NCBI GenBank assembly: GCA_947095585.1
Contig: OX352761.1
Coordinates: forward strand, 81,533,267 to 81,597,266
Reading direction: 5' to 3'
Source of the DNA: Nephrocerus scutellatus
Taxonomy: Eukaryota; Arthropoda; Insecta; Diptera; Pipunculidae
Length of the DNA stretch: 64,000 bases
The position numbers and the translations under genes were made by a program. Below are positions 21,890 to 31,604 of the stretch, in pieces. Every line of letters starts with the position of its first letter. The stretch's first letter is position 1. Below the pieces are notes generated by a model. That model had not been told where the DNA came from, made no database searches, and was given only the letters and a program-made list of their open reading frames with translations.

Positions 21890-22204
21890 TCAAATAAGTG
21901 CTGGGCAATCGCAGAGAACATGTTCGGATGACTCCTCATCCTCCGTACAGAATCTGCATTCTGTTAGAGAGCCCACACCTATTTTGCTAAGATGGTATCT
22001 AAGGCCACAGTGGCCAGTTAGAAAACCTACTATTTTTCTAATGCTACCTTTATCAAGATTCAGGATTTCTTTGTATGAATAGGGTCTGATCAGTTGTTTG
22101 GATTGCTTTAGCCCTGGGGTATTAATCCAATGTGCCAGGCGAAGTTCGCCCTCCCAACAGTTTAACACCTTTGTGGTGGCACACCAGTTGACGCTACAAA
22201 AAGG
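21890..22204 (-). pseudogene. LOA-like ORF2, C-terminal zinc knuckle beyond internal stop
   Basis: After the TAA at 22207-22205 the same frame stays open for 104 codons. It contains a tryptophan-rich stretch (NWCATTKVLNCWEGELR), then GLRYHLSKIGV and a zinc-knuckle pattern C-x2-C-x8-H-x4-C (CRFCTEDEESSEHVLCDC) before its own stop. C-terminal knuckles after RNase H are usual in this group of LINEs, so this is the original end of ORF2, separated by a point mutation. Confidence 0.75.
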
Positions 22205-24712
22205 TTAAGGTCCTATGAGTGCAGTTTCTGAGCCATCTCTAGCTAGTTCATCTGCGGCTTCGTTGCCTGTGATACCTCTATGACCTGGTACCCAACCGAG
22301 CTTAACCCTGTTGTGTCTGGCCAGAGATTGCAATGCTTCGTAGCAGCTTTTTACTGTTAAAGAGTCCATTAAGTTGGACGACAGCGCTTTGATTGCTGCC
22401 TGGCTGTCTGAGTAAATATATATTCTAGCGCCTTTAACGCCTTTGCTAAGGTTTAACCTGGCACAGATCTCATTGGCATGGCGTTCGGCTTGGAAGACCG
22501 TTGGACTGTCTCCCATTGGTATCGAGACCTTTGTATTAGGTCCGTAGACACCGGCTCCAACTCCAGATTCCATCTTTGATCCATCAGTGAACCAAACCAG
22601 ACCATTAGTGTCTAGTGTCGGAGCACCATTTGACCAGCTTGCGCGGTCTGAGATCTCTACTTTAAATAACCTTCCGAAACAGTACTCCCTAACCATAACG
22701 TCCGGTATTGTGCAGAACATGTCTCTTTGGGGAATTGAGTTGAGAATACTCAGGTGTCCCACAAGGTCGCCTGGTTTATACTTAAATTCTAGTTGCAGCT
22801 TAATAGCGCATCTAGCGGCCGTCTTCCTGATGAATACCTGAAGGGGCGAAAGACCTACGATAGCTTCTAATGCTGTCGTTGGGCAGGTGCGCATAGCACC
22901 TGTAATACCTAGACAGGCAATTCTTTGGAGCTTCTGAAGCTCGTTTGCCGTTTTTCGCTCGAGTACCTTGGGCCACCATATTATGGCTGCATACGAGATT
23001 ATGGGTTTCACCATCAATGTGTAAATCCAATATATCATCTTAGGATTGAGGCCCCAAGTACTGCCGTAAAGTCTCCTGCAGGCCCATAGGGCCCTTGTAG
23101 CGCGTTTAGTAGCAGACTTGATATGAGCATTCCAGTTAAGTCTTTTATCAAGGATAACACCGAGGTATTTGACCTCGCTGGAGTACTTAAGAGTAGTGCC
23201 TTTAATGGTGATTGGGTTTAAGTCAATCAAAATTCTTTTGGTGAAAAGCACTAGAACCGTCTTGCAAGGATTGATGGATAACCCTTCCCTGCTACAACAG
23301 TCTAAAACTTTTAAGAGCGCACATTGCATGACAGCAGAGATAGTCTTGCAGTGTTTGCCTCTAATTATAATTGCCAGGTCGTCAATATAACCAATGGCGG
23401 TGTAGCCTGATCTGTGTAGATTGGCCAAGAGATCATCTATGACCAGTGACCACAGAAGGGGAGAGAGAACTCCTCCTTGGGAGCATCCCTTTACTGCGGT
23501 CACAGACACTGACACTCCTCCTGAGAAAGATGTAATATCCCGACTCTCGAGCATAGCCCTAATCCACAGATTGGTCGAGGTTTCGATACCCTTGTTGCTA
23601 ATAGCTCTCTCTATAGAGTCATAGCCAGTGTTATCGAAGGCACCTTCAATGTCCAGAAATGCACACAAAGCAACCTCCTTGGATCGAAATGTTCCTTCTA
23701 TCTTTTTAACCAGATAGTGGAGGGCACCTTCTGTGCTTTTGCCTTTTCTGTATGCAAACTGGCTTGAGTGCAAAGGAGCAGACACCTCCAGTCTGCTTCT
23801 AATATGAACATCAATGAGTCTCTCCATGATTTTCAGGACAAACGATGTTAGACTGATTGGTCTGTATAATTTAGGTAGTTCACTAGGCCTATTGCCTGGT
23901 TTGGGGATAAAAATCACGTTTACCTGTCTCCAGGCAAAAGGCATGTATCCCCAGTTGAAGCTAGCTCTAAATAATAAAATTAAACTCGGAAGGATTGCAT
24001 TGATCGCCTTCTGTAGAAGAGCAGGAAAGATGCCATCCCCCCCAGGGGCTTTGAATGGTTTGAAGGAGCCTACTGCCCATCTAACCTTATCTGAGGCAAA
24101 TATTTTACCAGATAAACTATTGGCTCTACTAGCGATACTAACCCTACGGTTAATCGTGTTCAAATTTGTGTGTGGTACACTGTTGTACGAGCCGGGGAAA
24201 TGAACATGTAGAAGTGTTTTTAGTGTGTCCTCCCGGTCCGTCGTGTAGGTGCCGTCATTCTTTTTCAACAGACCCAAACTATTTGTCTGATCCTTAACAA
24301 GTGCCTTGTGGATTCGCGCAGCTGCTGGCATTTCAGCGATATTCTCGCAGCACTTCCTCCACGTGGCCCGCTTAGATCGTCTTAATTCAGAGTTATATTC
24401 TATAAGGGCGGACTTATATTCGTCCCACCTCTTTGTGTGTTTAGCTGAGTTGAAGAGCTTTCTAACTTTCCTCCTGAGCTTGGCCAGTATGTCATTCCAC
24501 CAAGGAACTTTGCGTTTACAAAGATTAGTTTTGACGACACAACTGCCATGGTAGGAAGTAAGTAGTAAATCATTTACTTGGTAAGCTGCCTCGTCTAGTA
24601 CCTTTATTGAGTCAATAGGTGAGACAAGCATATCTGATTTGGAGAGAACTAGTCCTCGATAAAGATTCCAGTCGGTTGACTTAGGATCGTATCTGGGAGA
24701 GGCATGTTCCAA
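22205..24712 (-). CDS. LOA-like ORF2: reverse transcriptase and RNase H (835 codons)
   Basis: A long open frame encodes the polymerase part of a LINE, which reverse-transcribes its own mRNA at a nicked chromosome target. Visible motifs in order: a linker with WWNDILAKLRRKVRKLF; the fingers motif FKAPGGDGIFPALLQK; LYRPISLTSFVLKIMERL; the palm A box AFLDIEGAFDN; GCSQGGVLSPLLWSLVIDDLL; the catalytic C box GYIDDLAIIIRG (YIDD instead of the more usual FADD/YADD); thumb KYLGVILDKRLNW; then RNase H with FTDGSKMESGVGAGVY, SDSQAAIKAL and GWVPGHRGITGNEAADELA. The start here is not the natural one: the endonuclease lies upstream in another frame. The TAA ending this frame is premature. Confidence 0.85.
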   Translation of the reverse strand: MEHASPRYDPKSTDWNLYRGLVLSKSDMLVSPIDSIKVLDEAAYQVNDLLLTSYHGSCVVKTNLCKRKVPWWNDILAKLRRKVRKLFNSAKHTKRWDEYKSALIEYNSELRRSKRATWRKCCENIAEMPAAARIHKALVKDQTNSLGLLKKNDGTYTTDREDTLKTLLHVHFPGSYNSVPHTNLNTINRRVSIASRANSLSGKIFASDKVRWAVGSFKPFKAPGGDGIFPALLQKAINAILPSLILLFRASFNWGYMPFAWRQVNVIFIPKPGNRPSELPKLYRPISLTSFVLKIMERLIDVHIRSRLEVSAPLHSSQFAYRKGKSTEGALHYLVKKIEGTFRSKEVALCAFLDIEGAFDNTGYDSIERAISNKGIETSTNLWIRAMLESRDITSFSGGVSVSVTAVKGCSQGGVLSPLLWSLVIDDLLANLHRSGYTAIGYIDDLAIIIRGKHCKTISAVMQCALLKVLDCCSREGLSINPCKTVLVLFTKRILIDLNPITIKGTTLKYSSEVKYLGVILDKRLNWNAHIKSATKRATRALWACRRLYGSTWGLNPKMIYWIYTLMVKPIISYAAIIWWPKVLERKTANELQKLQRIACLGITGAMRTCPTTALEAIVGLSPLQVFIRKTAARCAIKLQLEFKYKPGDLVGHLSILNSIPQRDMFCTIPDVMVREYCFGRLFKVEISDRASWSNGAPTLDTNGLVWFTDGSKMESGVGAGVYGPNTKVSIPMGDSPTVFQAERHANEICARLNLSKGVKGARIYIYSDSQAAIKALSSNLMDSLTVKSCYEALQSLARHNRVKLGWVPGHRGITGNEAADELARDGSETALIGP

Positions 24713-25377
24713 CGCGCCTGGAATGTCAAACCTGACAGCGAGGCCTCATCGGACACATGCCAATTAAAAATGGAATTTGAGATAAATGGACTCACGAGTG
24801 TGAGATCTAGTACCTCTTCGCGAATCGCATTTACGAAGGTTGGTTTAGAGCCCTTGTTTGCGATATCTACATTATTGCTAATAAGATAATCTAAAAGACA
24901 CTCACCCCTTCGATTGATACCGCTGCTTCCCCAAACCTCATGATGAGCGTTGGCATCACATCCTATGATGAAATGGATGTTTCTATCTTTACAGTGCGTG
25001 ATCATATCCTGCACCTATTTAGGCGGAATGGTATCTTTATCGCCGGGGAAGTATGCCGAGGCACATACAATATTTTGTTTCCCCCTCTCGGTCGGAACCT
25101 CCACTAGAACGGCAACCAGGTCCCTAGTTGTAAATTCTGGAATGGGAAGGAAGTTAATGTTAGATCTAATAAGGCAGGCCGCTCTTGGAACTGCCTCCCC
25201 ACATTTTACTATTAACTTACCTTTCCCGTCCTTTAGACCCTTCACCTGTCCGCTAATAGCCCAAGGCTCCTGTATGAGGCCAAGGGCTATGTTCTCTTCG
25301 GCGAATCTTTTGCTAAGTGTAGCGGACGCCCCCTTAGCATGATGTAGATTCGCCTGTAGCACCTTAATGGTGCTCAT
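24649..25377 (-). pseudogene. LOA-like ORF2, endonuclease part with stop and frameshift
   Basis: ATG at 25377 starts ORF2 with VLQANLHHAKGASATLSK, the N-terminal motif of apurinic-type LINE endonucleases. The frame has a TAG at 25017-25015 (between K and V), continues in the same frame with IIGCDANAHHEVWGSS and the expected C-terminal motif near 24740, and then a frameshift near 24710-24770 switches to the polymerase frame. The ATG overlaps the ORF1 TGA as ATGA. Apart from these two lesions the domain looks complete. Confidence 0.8.
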
Positions 25378-26471
25378 CCTTCCTCCTTCTGAGAAAGAGC
25401 CTGCCGGATGAGAACCGCTTTTTTGGGGCCCTTACCCTTACGGCAGGCGGTCTGGCTCGGTTGGCCCGTTGGTCTGCCATTGCCTATCCTACTCCTAGGA
25501 GTAAGTGCAGCTCTTGCTGCGTTTTTACCATTTCTGGGAGGATTTGAACCAGATGGCTTGGTAGCCTTGCTGGACGATGGAGATGCTGAGTTCTTATCGG
25601 TGCTCTTAAGAATCAGCTTAATCTAACCAAAGCGGTACCCTATAATGCCTTTGTTGGCACTGAGTCTTATCATTACGAGATGAAGGAGCGCACCTTCCTT
25701 CTTTCTCTGTACCACCTTCCATGAAGTGGCATTTAAGCCTTCGTTCTGGGCCTCGATTGTGGCCAGAACCTTCTCTGAAGGAAGTTCAGTGCTTTGTGGA
25801 AAGAACCCACGGACGATGTGTGTTTTCGGGAAAGATCCCTCTTCCACTAGCATCACGTCCAGTCCACTTTTATTCTTAATTTTTTGGAAATTGGAGCGCA
25901 TCCACCCGGCAGTAGAGCTGTCTAGACAGATGAAAATCATCCATCCTGATTTGGGATACGTTCCAGTGAAGCGCGGCCAAACGCCGCAGCCGGTCATCTC
26001 AATCGAGGTGTCGATTACCGCTTCTTGAAGGTGAGCGATTTGCTCCTTTGTCAGCGGTTTCTTCGACAGGTCGATCGGGACAACCCCCACCGAAGAAACA
26101 ACGGTCTGCATTTGAGCAGGTTCCGCGTTTGCTGTCAACACTTGATTGACCGTCGGAAGGGAATCAGTTCCTGACGAGGTTTCGAGTGGCCCAGAAGCAC
26201 ATCTCGATATTGGTGTCACCACTGGGATGACTGTCAGGGGCACAGAAGCCTCTGACACTACAACGGGCCGCTCTAACGCAGGTCCCAAGGTTGATGCGAT
26301 TGGAGATGCATCGGTCTCATAAATTATATTTGGATTCTCAATAATTCCCACGAGTATCCGGGAAAATATGTCACCCATGGTAGAGCCCGGTATACCACGA
26401 GAAGACCGGTTAAAATCGGAGGTTGCCAGGTATCCGAAGTCCCGTGCTAGCGACCAACAACTCATGGCCAT
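25374..26471 (-). pseudogene. LOA-like ORF1 with one in-frame stop
   Basis: Starts at ATG 26471 (a second ATG follows two codons later) and runs 282 codons to TAG at 25625-25623. Beyond it the same frame stays open for 82 codons and ends in TGA at 25376-25374, overlapping the ORF2 ATG. The first part is rich in S/T/P. A folded part near residues 150-280 contains WMIFICLDSSTAGWM, ATIEAQNEGLNATSWKV and LLHLVMIRLS, which resembles the DUF4780-type ORF1 domain of related LINEs. The tail after the stop is lysine/arginine rich, fitting nucleic-acid binding. The domain name is from memory and untested. Confidence 0.75.
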
Positions 26472-26746
26472 GCATCCCTGGGCGCACGTGTCTCACCACT
26501 GGATTTAGGATTTTTTAGTCTGTCGAGGTTTACTCCTCCACTTGCTTTATTGAGGATAGGGTTGCCCCGTTACCCCACACCCTCCTCCTTTACCCGGGCT
26601 TGGGACCGGCATGCTGTCTACGTACTAGGAAAGGTGGTCGTCTCATTCTCTTGCCAAAAAATCACACCTACTCATCTCTAAAGAGTGAACAGCTGTGATT
26701 TGTGACCAACTCAGAGACCACTCCCACACGAAACAAGGCGGAGTTA

Positions 26747-26759
26747 CAGATAATATGAT
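26747..26759. repeat. Target-site duplication, right copy
   Basis: CAGATAATATGAT follows the 5' end of the LOA-like LINE (minus strand) and equals 21688-21700. Confidence 0.85.
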
Positions 26760-27558
26760 AGTATAGTCCATTCAGATACTGGCTGATGCAGACGATATTG
26801 ACATCGTTGGTAGAAACCCAAGTGCTGTATGGGAGGCTTTCATCCTGGGGCTGCACATAAATGAGAGCAAAACAAAGTACATGGTGGCCATGTCTGCGAC
26901 TAGAAGATCCAACATTAGTCCCCGCAATTAAAATAATGGAGCGCGAATTTGAAGTAGTGCAATCCTTTAACTATCTCGGGTAAACTGTAGCAGCCGATAA
27001 CAGCATGGAACCAGAAAAACGCGCACGGTTGCTTAAAGCCAACAAAGCCTGCTATGGTTTGTCAAGACTCTTAAATTCCAAGAATTTAACCATAACATCC
27101 AAGCTGCTGATATATAAGTCAATGGCCATACTAGTACTTACATATGGATCCGAGACTTGGGTGTATAGCAAAAAGCATTCTGACCTCATAGCCGCGTTCG
27201 AGAGAAAAGTCTTGCGGAGAATTTTTGGCCCTGTATGTGAGAAAGGACGATTCCGGAGACTCTATAATGATGAGATCTTCGAGCAATACCGTGATGTCGA
27301 CATCATCAAAAGAATTATGCTCGGTAGGCTCCGGTGCGCAGGACACAATGCTCGCATAAGCGAAGAGGATCGTGTTCGGAAAGTCCTTTGCGGTAGAATT
27401 TATGGAACACGACAGCGAGGCCGGCTAAGCCTACGCTGAAAGGATGGCGTAGACCAGGACGCCCAGAGTTTAGGGATGCCAAACTGGATGACATCGGCTC
27501 GAAATCGGGACCGGTGGAGAGACTTTCCCGGTTTTAGAGCCAAGTATGATGATGATGT
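26760..27558 (+). pseudogene. RTE-type LINE RTE2A, 3' part
   Basis: Resumes RTE2 after the LOA-like insertion with the catalytic region read as DADDIDIVG (near 26790), HINESKTKYMVA, then an open stretch 27005-27439 (144 codons) with ITSKLLIYKSMAILVLTYGSE, FERKVLRRIFGPV and RLRCAGHNARISEEDRV, the usual thumb and C-terminal part of RTE-type polymerases. The end is RDRWRDF-like sequence and a short (ATG)n tail at 27545-27558, typical of RTE 3' ends. About 230 bp of RTE2 is missing at the insertion site compared with RTE2B. Confidence 0.7.
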
Positions 27559-27559
27559 T

Positions 27560-28460
27560 TGCAGGAAGGTTGTTTGAGAATGCATGGAATGCTTTCGTTC
27601 CTGACCGACTCCGATTACCCAACTTATGGGAGACTTACCATCAGAACATGTAAATGCAATACCACCATTCTACACAGTGGATGTAGACTTTGCTGGACCA
27701 TTCTTTGCCCATCATTGCATCAGGGGGAATCCACCGACGAAGACATATCTGTGTTTGTTCATCTGTTTCGTCACGAAGGTAATCCATTTGGAATTAGCAT
27801 CGGACCTCAGCACTCAGGCATCAAACGCTTTGTCGCCACTCGAGGATTCTACCGACGTGTGTTCTCTGACAATCGCTCGAATTTTATTGGTGTTAATTCA
27901 GACTTGCGCGACCTGTATGCATTGCTTAAGTCTCAACAATTAAAGGATAAGGTGCAATTAATGTGTGATGATGAACAAATCGATTGGAAATTTATGCCCC
28001 CAGCTACAACGCATTTTGGTGGCCTTCATGAGGCAGGAGTGAAACTCGCCAAGTTTCATTTGCGCCGCACAATTGGTGTTGCCAAAGTTACCTACGAGCA
28101 ACTGATAACGTTGATCAAAGATGTGGAGGCGGTTCTTAACTGTCGACCACTAGAACCACTCACTAATAGCATTGAGGACATCGACTGTCACACGCCGGGA
28201 CAGTTTTTGATTGGGCGTCCACTTAAAGCTTTACCGATGCGTGATCTACCTTTCCGGCCTCCTCTCGATACTTGAAAACAAGCTGAATTCCAATATCGCG
28301 TGTTTTGGAATCGATGGTCAACGGAATATTGGCGATCCCTCTGTCACAAATGGACCAAACCCACACGCAAACTCGCTGTTGGTGACTTAGTAGTTCTTAA
28401 AGAGGAGAATCAATCGCCACTTAATTGGAAACTCGGTGGAGTGATTGAAATTTTTACCGG
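27560..28460 (+). pseudogene. BEL/Pao integrase fragment
   Basis: The integrase core of a BEL/Pao LTR retrotransposon, which inserts the element's cDNA. Seen: MGDLPSEHV and VDVDFAGPFF (first Asp) in 27626-27943, then after a frameshift near 27820, GFYRRVFSDNRSNFIG (second Asp), TTHFGGLHEAGVKLAK (Glu), VEAVLNCRPLEPL, TPGQFLIGRPL and a C-terminal LAVGDLVVLKEEN. The frame ends at stops near 28275 and 28462. Gag, protease, RT and RNase H are absent. The start is directly at the RTE2A tail. Confidence 0.8.
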
Positions 28461-28680
28461 GTAGCTAATGTGAAAACCATGCATGGAATGTACAAGCGCG
28501 GAATTTAAAAAATTTGTCGGGTACCTCAAGACACGTTGAAACGAATAAGGCGGGGAAAATATCGGCGCATAAACAATCAATGCAATCAACGCACCTAATG
28601 CACATATAAGCTAGAACAATAATCTAAATTATGCTACCTATGATATAAATATTAAAAATTAACCCCAATATTCAAAGGCC
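28461..28680 (+). other. BEL/Pao post-integrase sequence and possible LTR edge
   Basis: Decayed reading shows a VRTMHGMYKR-like C-terminal stretch. From 28580 the sequence matches 4565-4614 and 17245-17300 (AATCAACGCACCTAATGCA). Nothing beyond is coding. Confidence 0.4.
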
Positions 28681-28905
28681 CAACAAATTTTTTTAAACAA
28701 ATTTATCTGGTTTTCTTATACACGTGTGTATCTCTGATGGACAACACTTTTCGTAAAAATTAATCAGTGATCGGGCCACGGGGTTGGTGAGCTCCCAAGC
28801 AAATTTTTTAAAAAAAATTACCCAATGTTCTTCAAATTTTATACACACGTATTTAATCCGATGAACAACATTTTTTATATAAATTTGAAGTGTTCCCATT
28901 GATCA
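28681..28905. repeat. ACACATGTGT minisatellite fragment (copy M6)
   Basis: About two plus-oriented diverged units with palindrome variants ACACGTGTGTATCTC (28720) and ACACACGTATTTAATCC (28842), each followed by GATGGACAACACTTTT-like sequence. No element edge could be identified. Confidence 0.65.
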
Positions 28906-29265
28906 ATTTTATATTCCAAAGTGATTTGCTTCTAAATTAATGAACCGCAGGTTATGTACGAGTACGTCAGCACTAGTGATGGGCGAAATTGGTTAATTTG
29001 CTAACCAAGATCGAATTTGTTTTTTTCCAGATTAACTAGGTTAATTTGGTGTTCTATACACCGATAACAAAAACCGATTTATTTGCAACAAAATATAGCT
29101 TTCAGTTTGGTTGCTATATTTTTTCAAACTCCAAAACAAAAAATAAAACATTTTTCTTTGCATACATGCATGGATTGCAAAAATAATTTGTTTGACCAAA
29201 ATCCTAAAAATTTATGCTTCTGCTTCTACTGTAAAAACTAAAAGACCGAGGTATTAAAAATGGGC
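28906..29265. other. Non-coding A+T-rich stretch
   Basis: No gene, repeat or motif recognised. It contains GGTTAATTTGGT-like short repeats (28990-29050). Confidence 0.4.
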
Positions 29266-29277
29266 TATAATCTGCAT

Positions 29278-29553
29278 GTTGGCGCCGTGGCTTAGTGGAA
29301 ATGCGCATAGCTACTGAGCAGGAGGTTCGTGTTTTGAATCCCAGTAACACCAAAACGGTGACAAACGTTCCGAGAGTAATAACTTGTCACGGAAAGCTTC
29401 CCAATTTGCCGTTCGGATCCGGCCTTAAATTGTAGGTCCCTTCCATTTGTGTCCAAAAAATATACATGCACAACACAAATGGCCGCGAGAAGCTAGGCCT
29501 TGAACCGTAACGGTTCGGTCTGCGCCGAATATTATTATTATTATTTTTAATAT
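29278..29553 (+). mobile_element. tRNA-derived SINE with 12 bp target-site duplication
   Basis: Head GGCGCCGTGGCTTAGTGG carries an A-box-like TGGCTTAGTGG (29288-29298), and GGTTCGTG...GAATCCC (29323-29341) resembles a B box with a few extra bases. A body of about 170 bp follows (GGTCCCTTCC, GCTAGGCCTTGAACCG) and an (ATT)n 3' tail. TATAATCTGCAT flanks both sides (29266-29277 and 29554-29565). Transcribed by RNA polymerase III if active, and mobilised by a LINE; the ATT tail may point to an RTE-type partner (inference). Confidence 0.8.
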
Positions 29554-29565
29554 TATAATCTGCAT

Positions 29566-29806
29566 ACAATTATTTGTACAATATATAAACTAGCCAAACT
29601 AGTTTTAAATTACAAAATTTGGCAAATTATTTTACTGACCCTGATGTCAAACAGTTTGATTCTTATAAAAAAAAAATGCTACACGTGGAAAAATATTTTG
29701 CCATGTGATTGCGAATCGAAACTGATATAATATTGAACTGTTTAAATCAATTTCATTTTCAGTTGTTTTTGTATGTAGCAACCCTTCTTTTTCCCACTCA
29801 GTGTAA
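29566..29806. other. Non-coding A+T-rich stretch
   Basis: Nothing recognised between the SINE and the 58 bp repeat. Confidence 0.4.
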
Positions 29807-30210
29807 AAGTTCGTAAAAAAAACCAATGTATGAGTCGATCTTTTTTAAGCTGATCTTTTTCTAACCAGTTCGTAAATGAACGACTGAACGAGTCGATCTC
29901 TTTTAAACTGGTCTTTTGCTTACCAGTTCGTAAAAGAACGAATAAGTGAGTCAATCTTTATTAACCTTATCTTTTGCTAACCAGTTCGTAAATGAACGAC
30001 TGAACGAGTCGATCTTTTTTTACTTGATCTTTTGCTAACCAGTTCGTAAAAAAAACGAATGAAAGAGTCGAGCTTTATAAACCTGATCTTTTGCTAACTA
30101 GTTCGTAAATGAACAAATCGATCTTTTTTCCCTGATATTTTTATGCTAATCAGTTCGTAAATGAACGAATCGATCTTTTTAACCTGATATTGTTTTGCTA
30201 ATCAGTTCGG
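29807..30210. repeat. 58 bp tandem repeat
   Basis: The phrase CCAGTTCGTAAA recurs at about 29807, 29865, 29923, 29981, 30039, 30098, 30150 and 30202; the first units are spaced exactly 58 bp and the last two 52 bp. Each unit reads GAACGA, GAGTCGATCTTTT, CTGATCTTTTGCTAACCAG. The motif GTTCGTAAATGAAC is a near palindrome. Confidence 0.9.
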
Positions 30211-30266
30211 TCATTTAGATTTTAGATTTATAAATCAATGCACTAACGACTGAGCCACGGCGCCTA
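30205..30266 (-). mobile_element. SINE head fragment, reverse orientation
   Basis: The minus strand reads GGCGCCGTGGCTCAGTCG, a tRNA-like head matching the SINE at 29278 including the A box, then diverges after about 55 bp and runs into the 58 bp repeat. Either a truncated SINE or a different family sharing the head. Confidence 0.55.
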
Positions 30267-30271
30267 AGAAG

Positions 30272-30623
30272 TGTGTACATACTTGTATATAAAAGCTATA
30301 TTTACTACTTTTTCCATATATGTACTTGTTATAATATTAGTTTTATGTAAGAGAATTTACGAGAATGATCTTTGCTAGATTATTCCTTGTGTAATTGAAT
30401 GGGTATTAATATCTCGAAACTTTACCACAAAGCTCATTCGTTTTTTGGAATTCAAGCAGAAAAGTTGAAAAGTACGCTCAAGCAGATAAAGCTTCAACCT
30501 AAGAGAATAGTAGTGAAATATAAAAATGTTAATTAAAGTTTTGATTTGTGAATTAATAAACTTGTGTTGTGTTTTTATTTGCAAAATCCATTACGAACTC
30601 GAAAGCCTAAATCTCGTAACAAT
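30272..30623 (+). repeat. Probable LTR with adjoining primer binding site
   Basis: Starts TGTGTACATA and ends CTCGTAACA. TATATAAAAG (30297) could be a TATA box. Immediately downstream TGGTGTCAGAAGTGG (30624-30638) has the look of the primer binding site used by several Ty3/gypsy lineages, and a gag reading starts about 35 bp further. No second LTR was found in the window. Confidence 0.5.
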
Positions 30624-30671
30624 TGGTGTCAGAAGTGGAATTTTGCAAATCGATAAATAATAAATCATAAA

Positions 30672-31560
30672 ATGAAAGGTACAGTAAACATTAAATCTTA
30701 TAGTTTCCAGGAGATTAAAGAAGAGCTTGGAAGGCGAGGTTTAACCACTGCAGGAAATAAGCAAGAATTATTTCTCCAACTGTAACAAGTCGTTAAAGCG
30801 GAAAAGAAGCAAGCTGGTGAGGTGTTTTCAATTGGAACGGAGCTAATGGAGCGAAAATCGTCTACTTCGGAAGATAAAGAAGGTCGAAACGTGAAAGTGA
30901 TATATAAAGCTCTAATGCAATATGCAAGAAATGAACCAGCAAAGTGAACAAACGAGCCACAAGTTTGACCAGCAAATAGAACAAAACTAAGAGATGAAGC
31001 AAAAATTGAATTATCAAATGAGCGACAAGTTTGATCAGCAAAGCCAAAGCCTGAAGAAAAAATTATTTCAATAAAATCAGCAATCGCAGCAACAAAGCCA
31101 AGAGATGAAGAAAGAGCTGGATCTGTAAAGAAAAAATCAGAAGCTGAAAATGTTTATAGGTAAAATAAATGAATTTAAGCAACATTTAAAGAAGAAGTGA
31201 AGTTCCTAGAGAAGACCATGACATGAATGACGAATGGTATTCGAAAGAGTTCGAAAACCGGTTGGCCAGCATGCACAATGGATGGGGTGCTGACAACTAA
31301 ATGCTGCTCCTGGCATTAAGGGTCAAGGCAGCTATTTCAGATGCAGAAATGAGCTCCGAAAAAATTCTGATAGAGTCGGACTTGCATTACGAACAGTCTT
31401 ACACACAGGAGCCGTGCAAAATACAGCTGCAGACAAAAAAATTACGAGGAGATCGGCTTAAATATTTGGAACGGAAAACAACTAAACTACCACGACAAGC
31501 CTATTGCAGGGTTATGACTGATTGGGAACAACAGCCATGCTGCAGAAAGAAACAACAATT
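30672..31560 (+). pseudogene. Ty3/gypsy gag relic with SAP-like N-terminus
   Basis: ATG at 30672 is followed by FQEIKEELGRRGLTTAGNK, a good match to the SAP DNA-binding helix pattern seen in some gypsy Gag proteins. Then come a stop, glutamine-rich coiled-coil-like sequence (30920-31130) broken by several stops, and a capsid-like stretch at 31301-31500 (LLLALRVKAA; LQTKKLRGDRLKYLE). Context (LTR and primer binding site just upstream) supports gag. Protease and pol are missing. Confidence 0.6.
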
Positions 31561-31604
31561 TTTTAATTTTTTAAATAAATAAAAACCAAAATGGCAATTC
31601 TTCT

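Larger units (their letters stand above)
21701..26746 (-). mobile_element. Nearly full-length LOA-like LINE
   Basis: A 5.05 kb minus-strand element bounded by 13 bp target-site duplications. Order on the minus strand: about 275 bp 5' leader, ORF1 (26471-25374 including one internal stop), ORF2 (25377-21890) with endonuclease, reverse transcriptase, RNase H and a C-terminal zinc knuckle, then a short 3' end CCCCAAAAAAATAAAAAA. ORF1 and ORF2 overlap by ATGA. The RNase H places it among the I/LOA/R1-type LINEs; LOA is the best guess. Damage is limited to three in-frame stops and one frameshift. Confidence 0.8.

Noticed and set aside
23169..24554. Plus-strand open frames across the LOA-like element
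   Set aside because: Shadows of the minus-strand ORF2, whose motifs are unambiguous.
29281..29345. A genuine tRNA gene
   Set aside because: The head has A- and B-box-like motifs, but no cloverleaf of normal length can be drawn, and the flanking duplication and tail identify a SINE.
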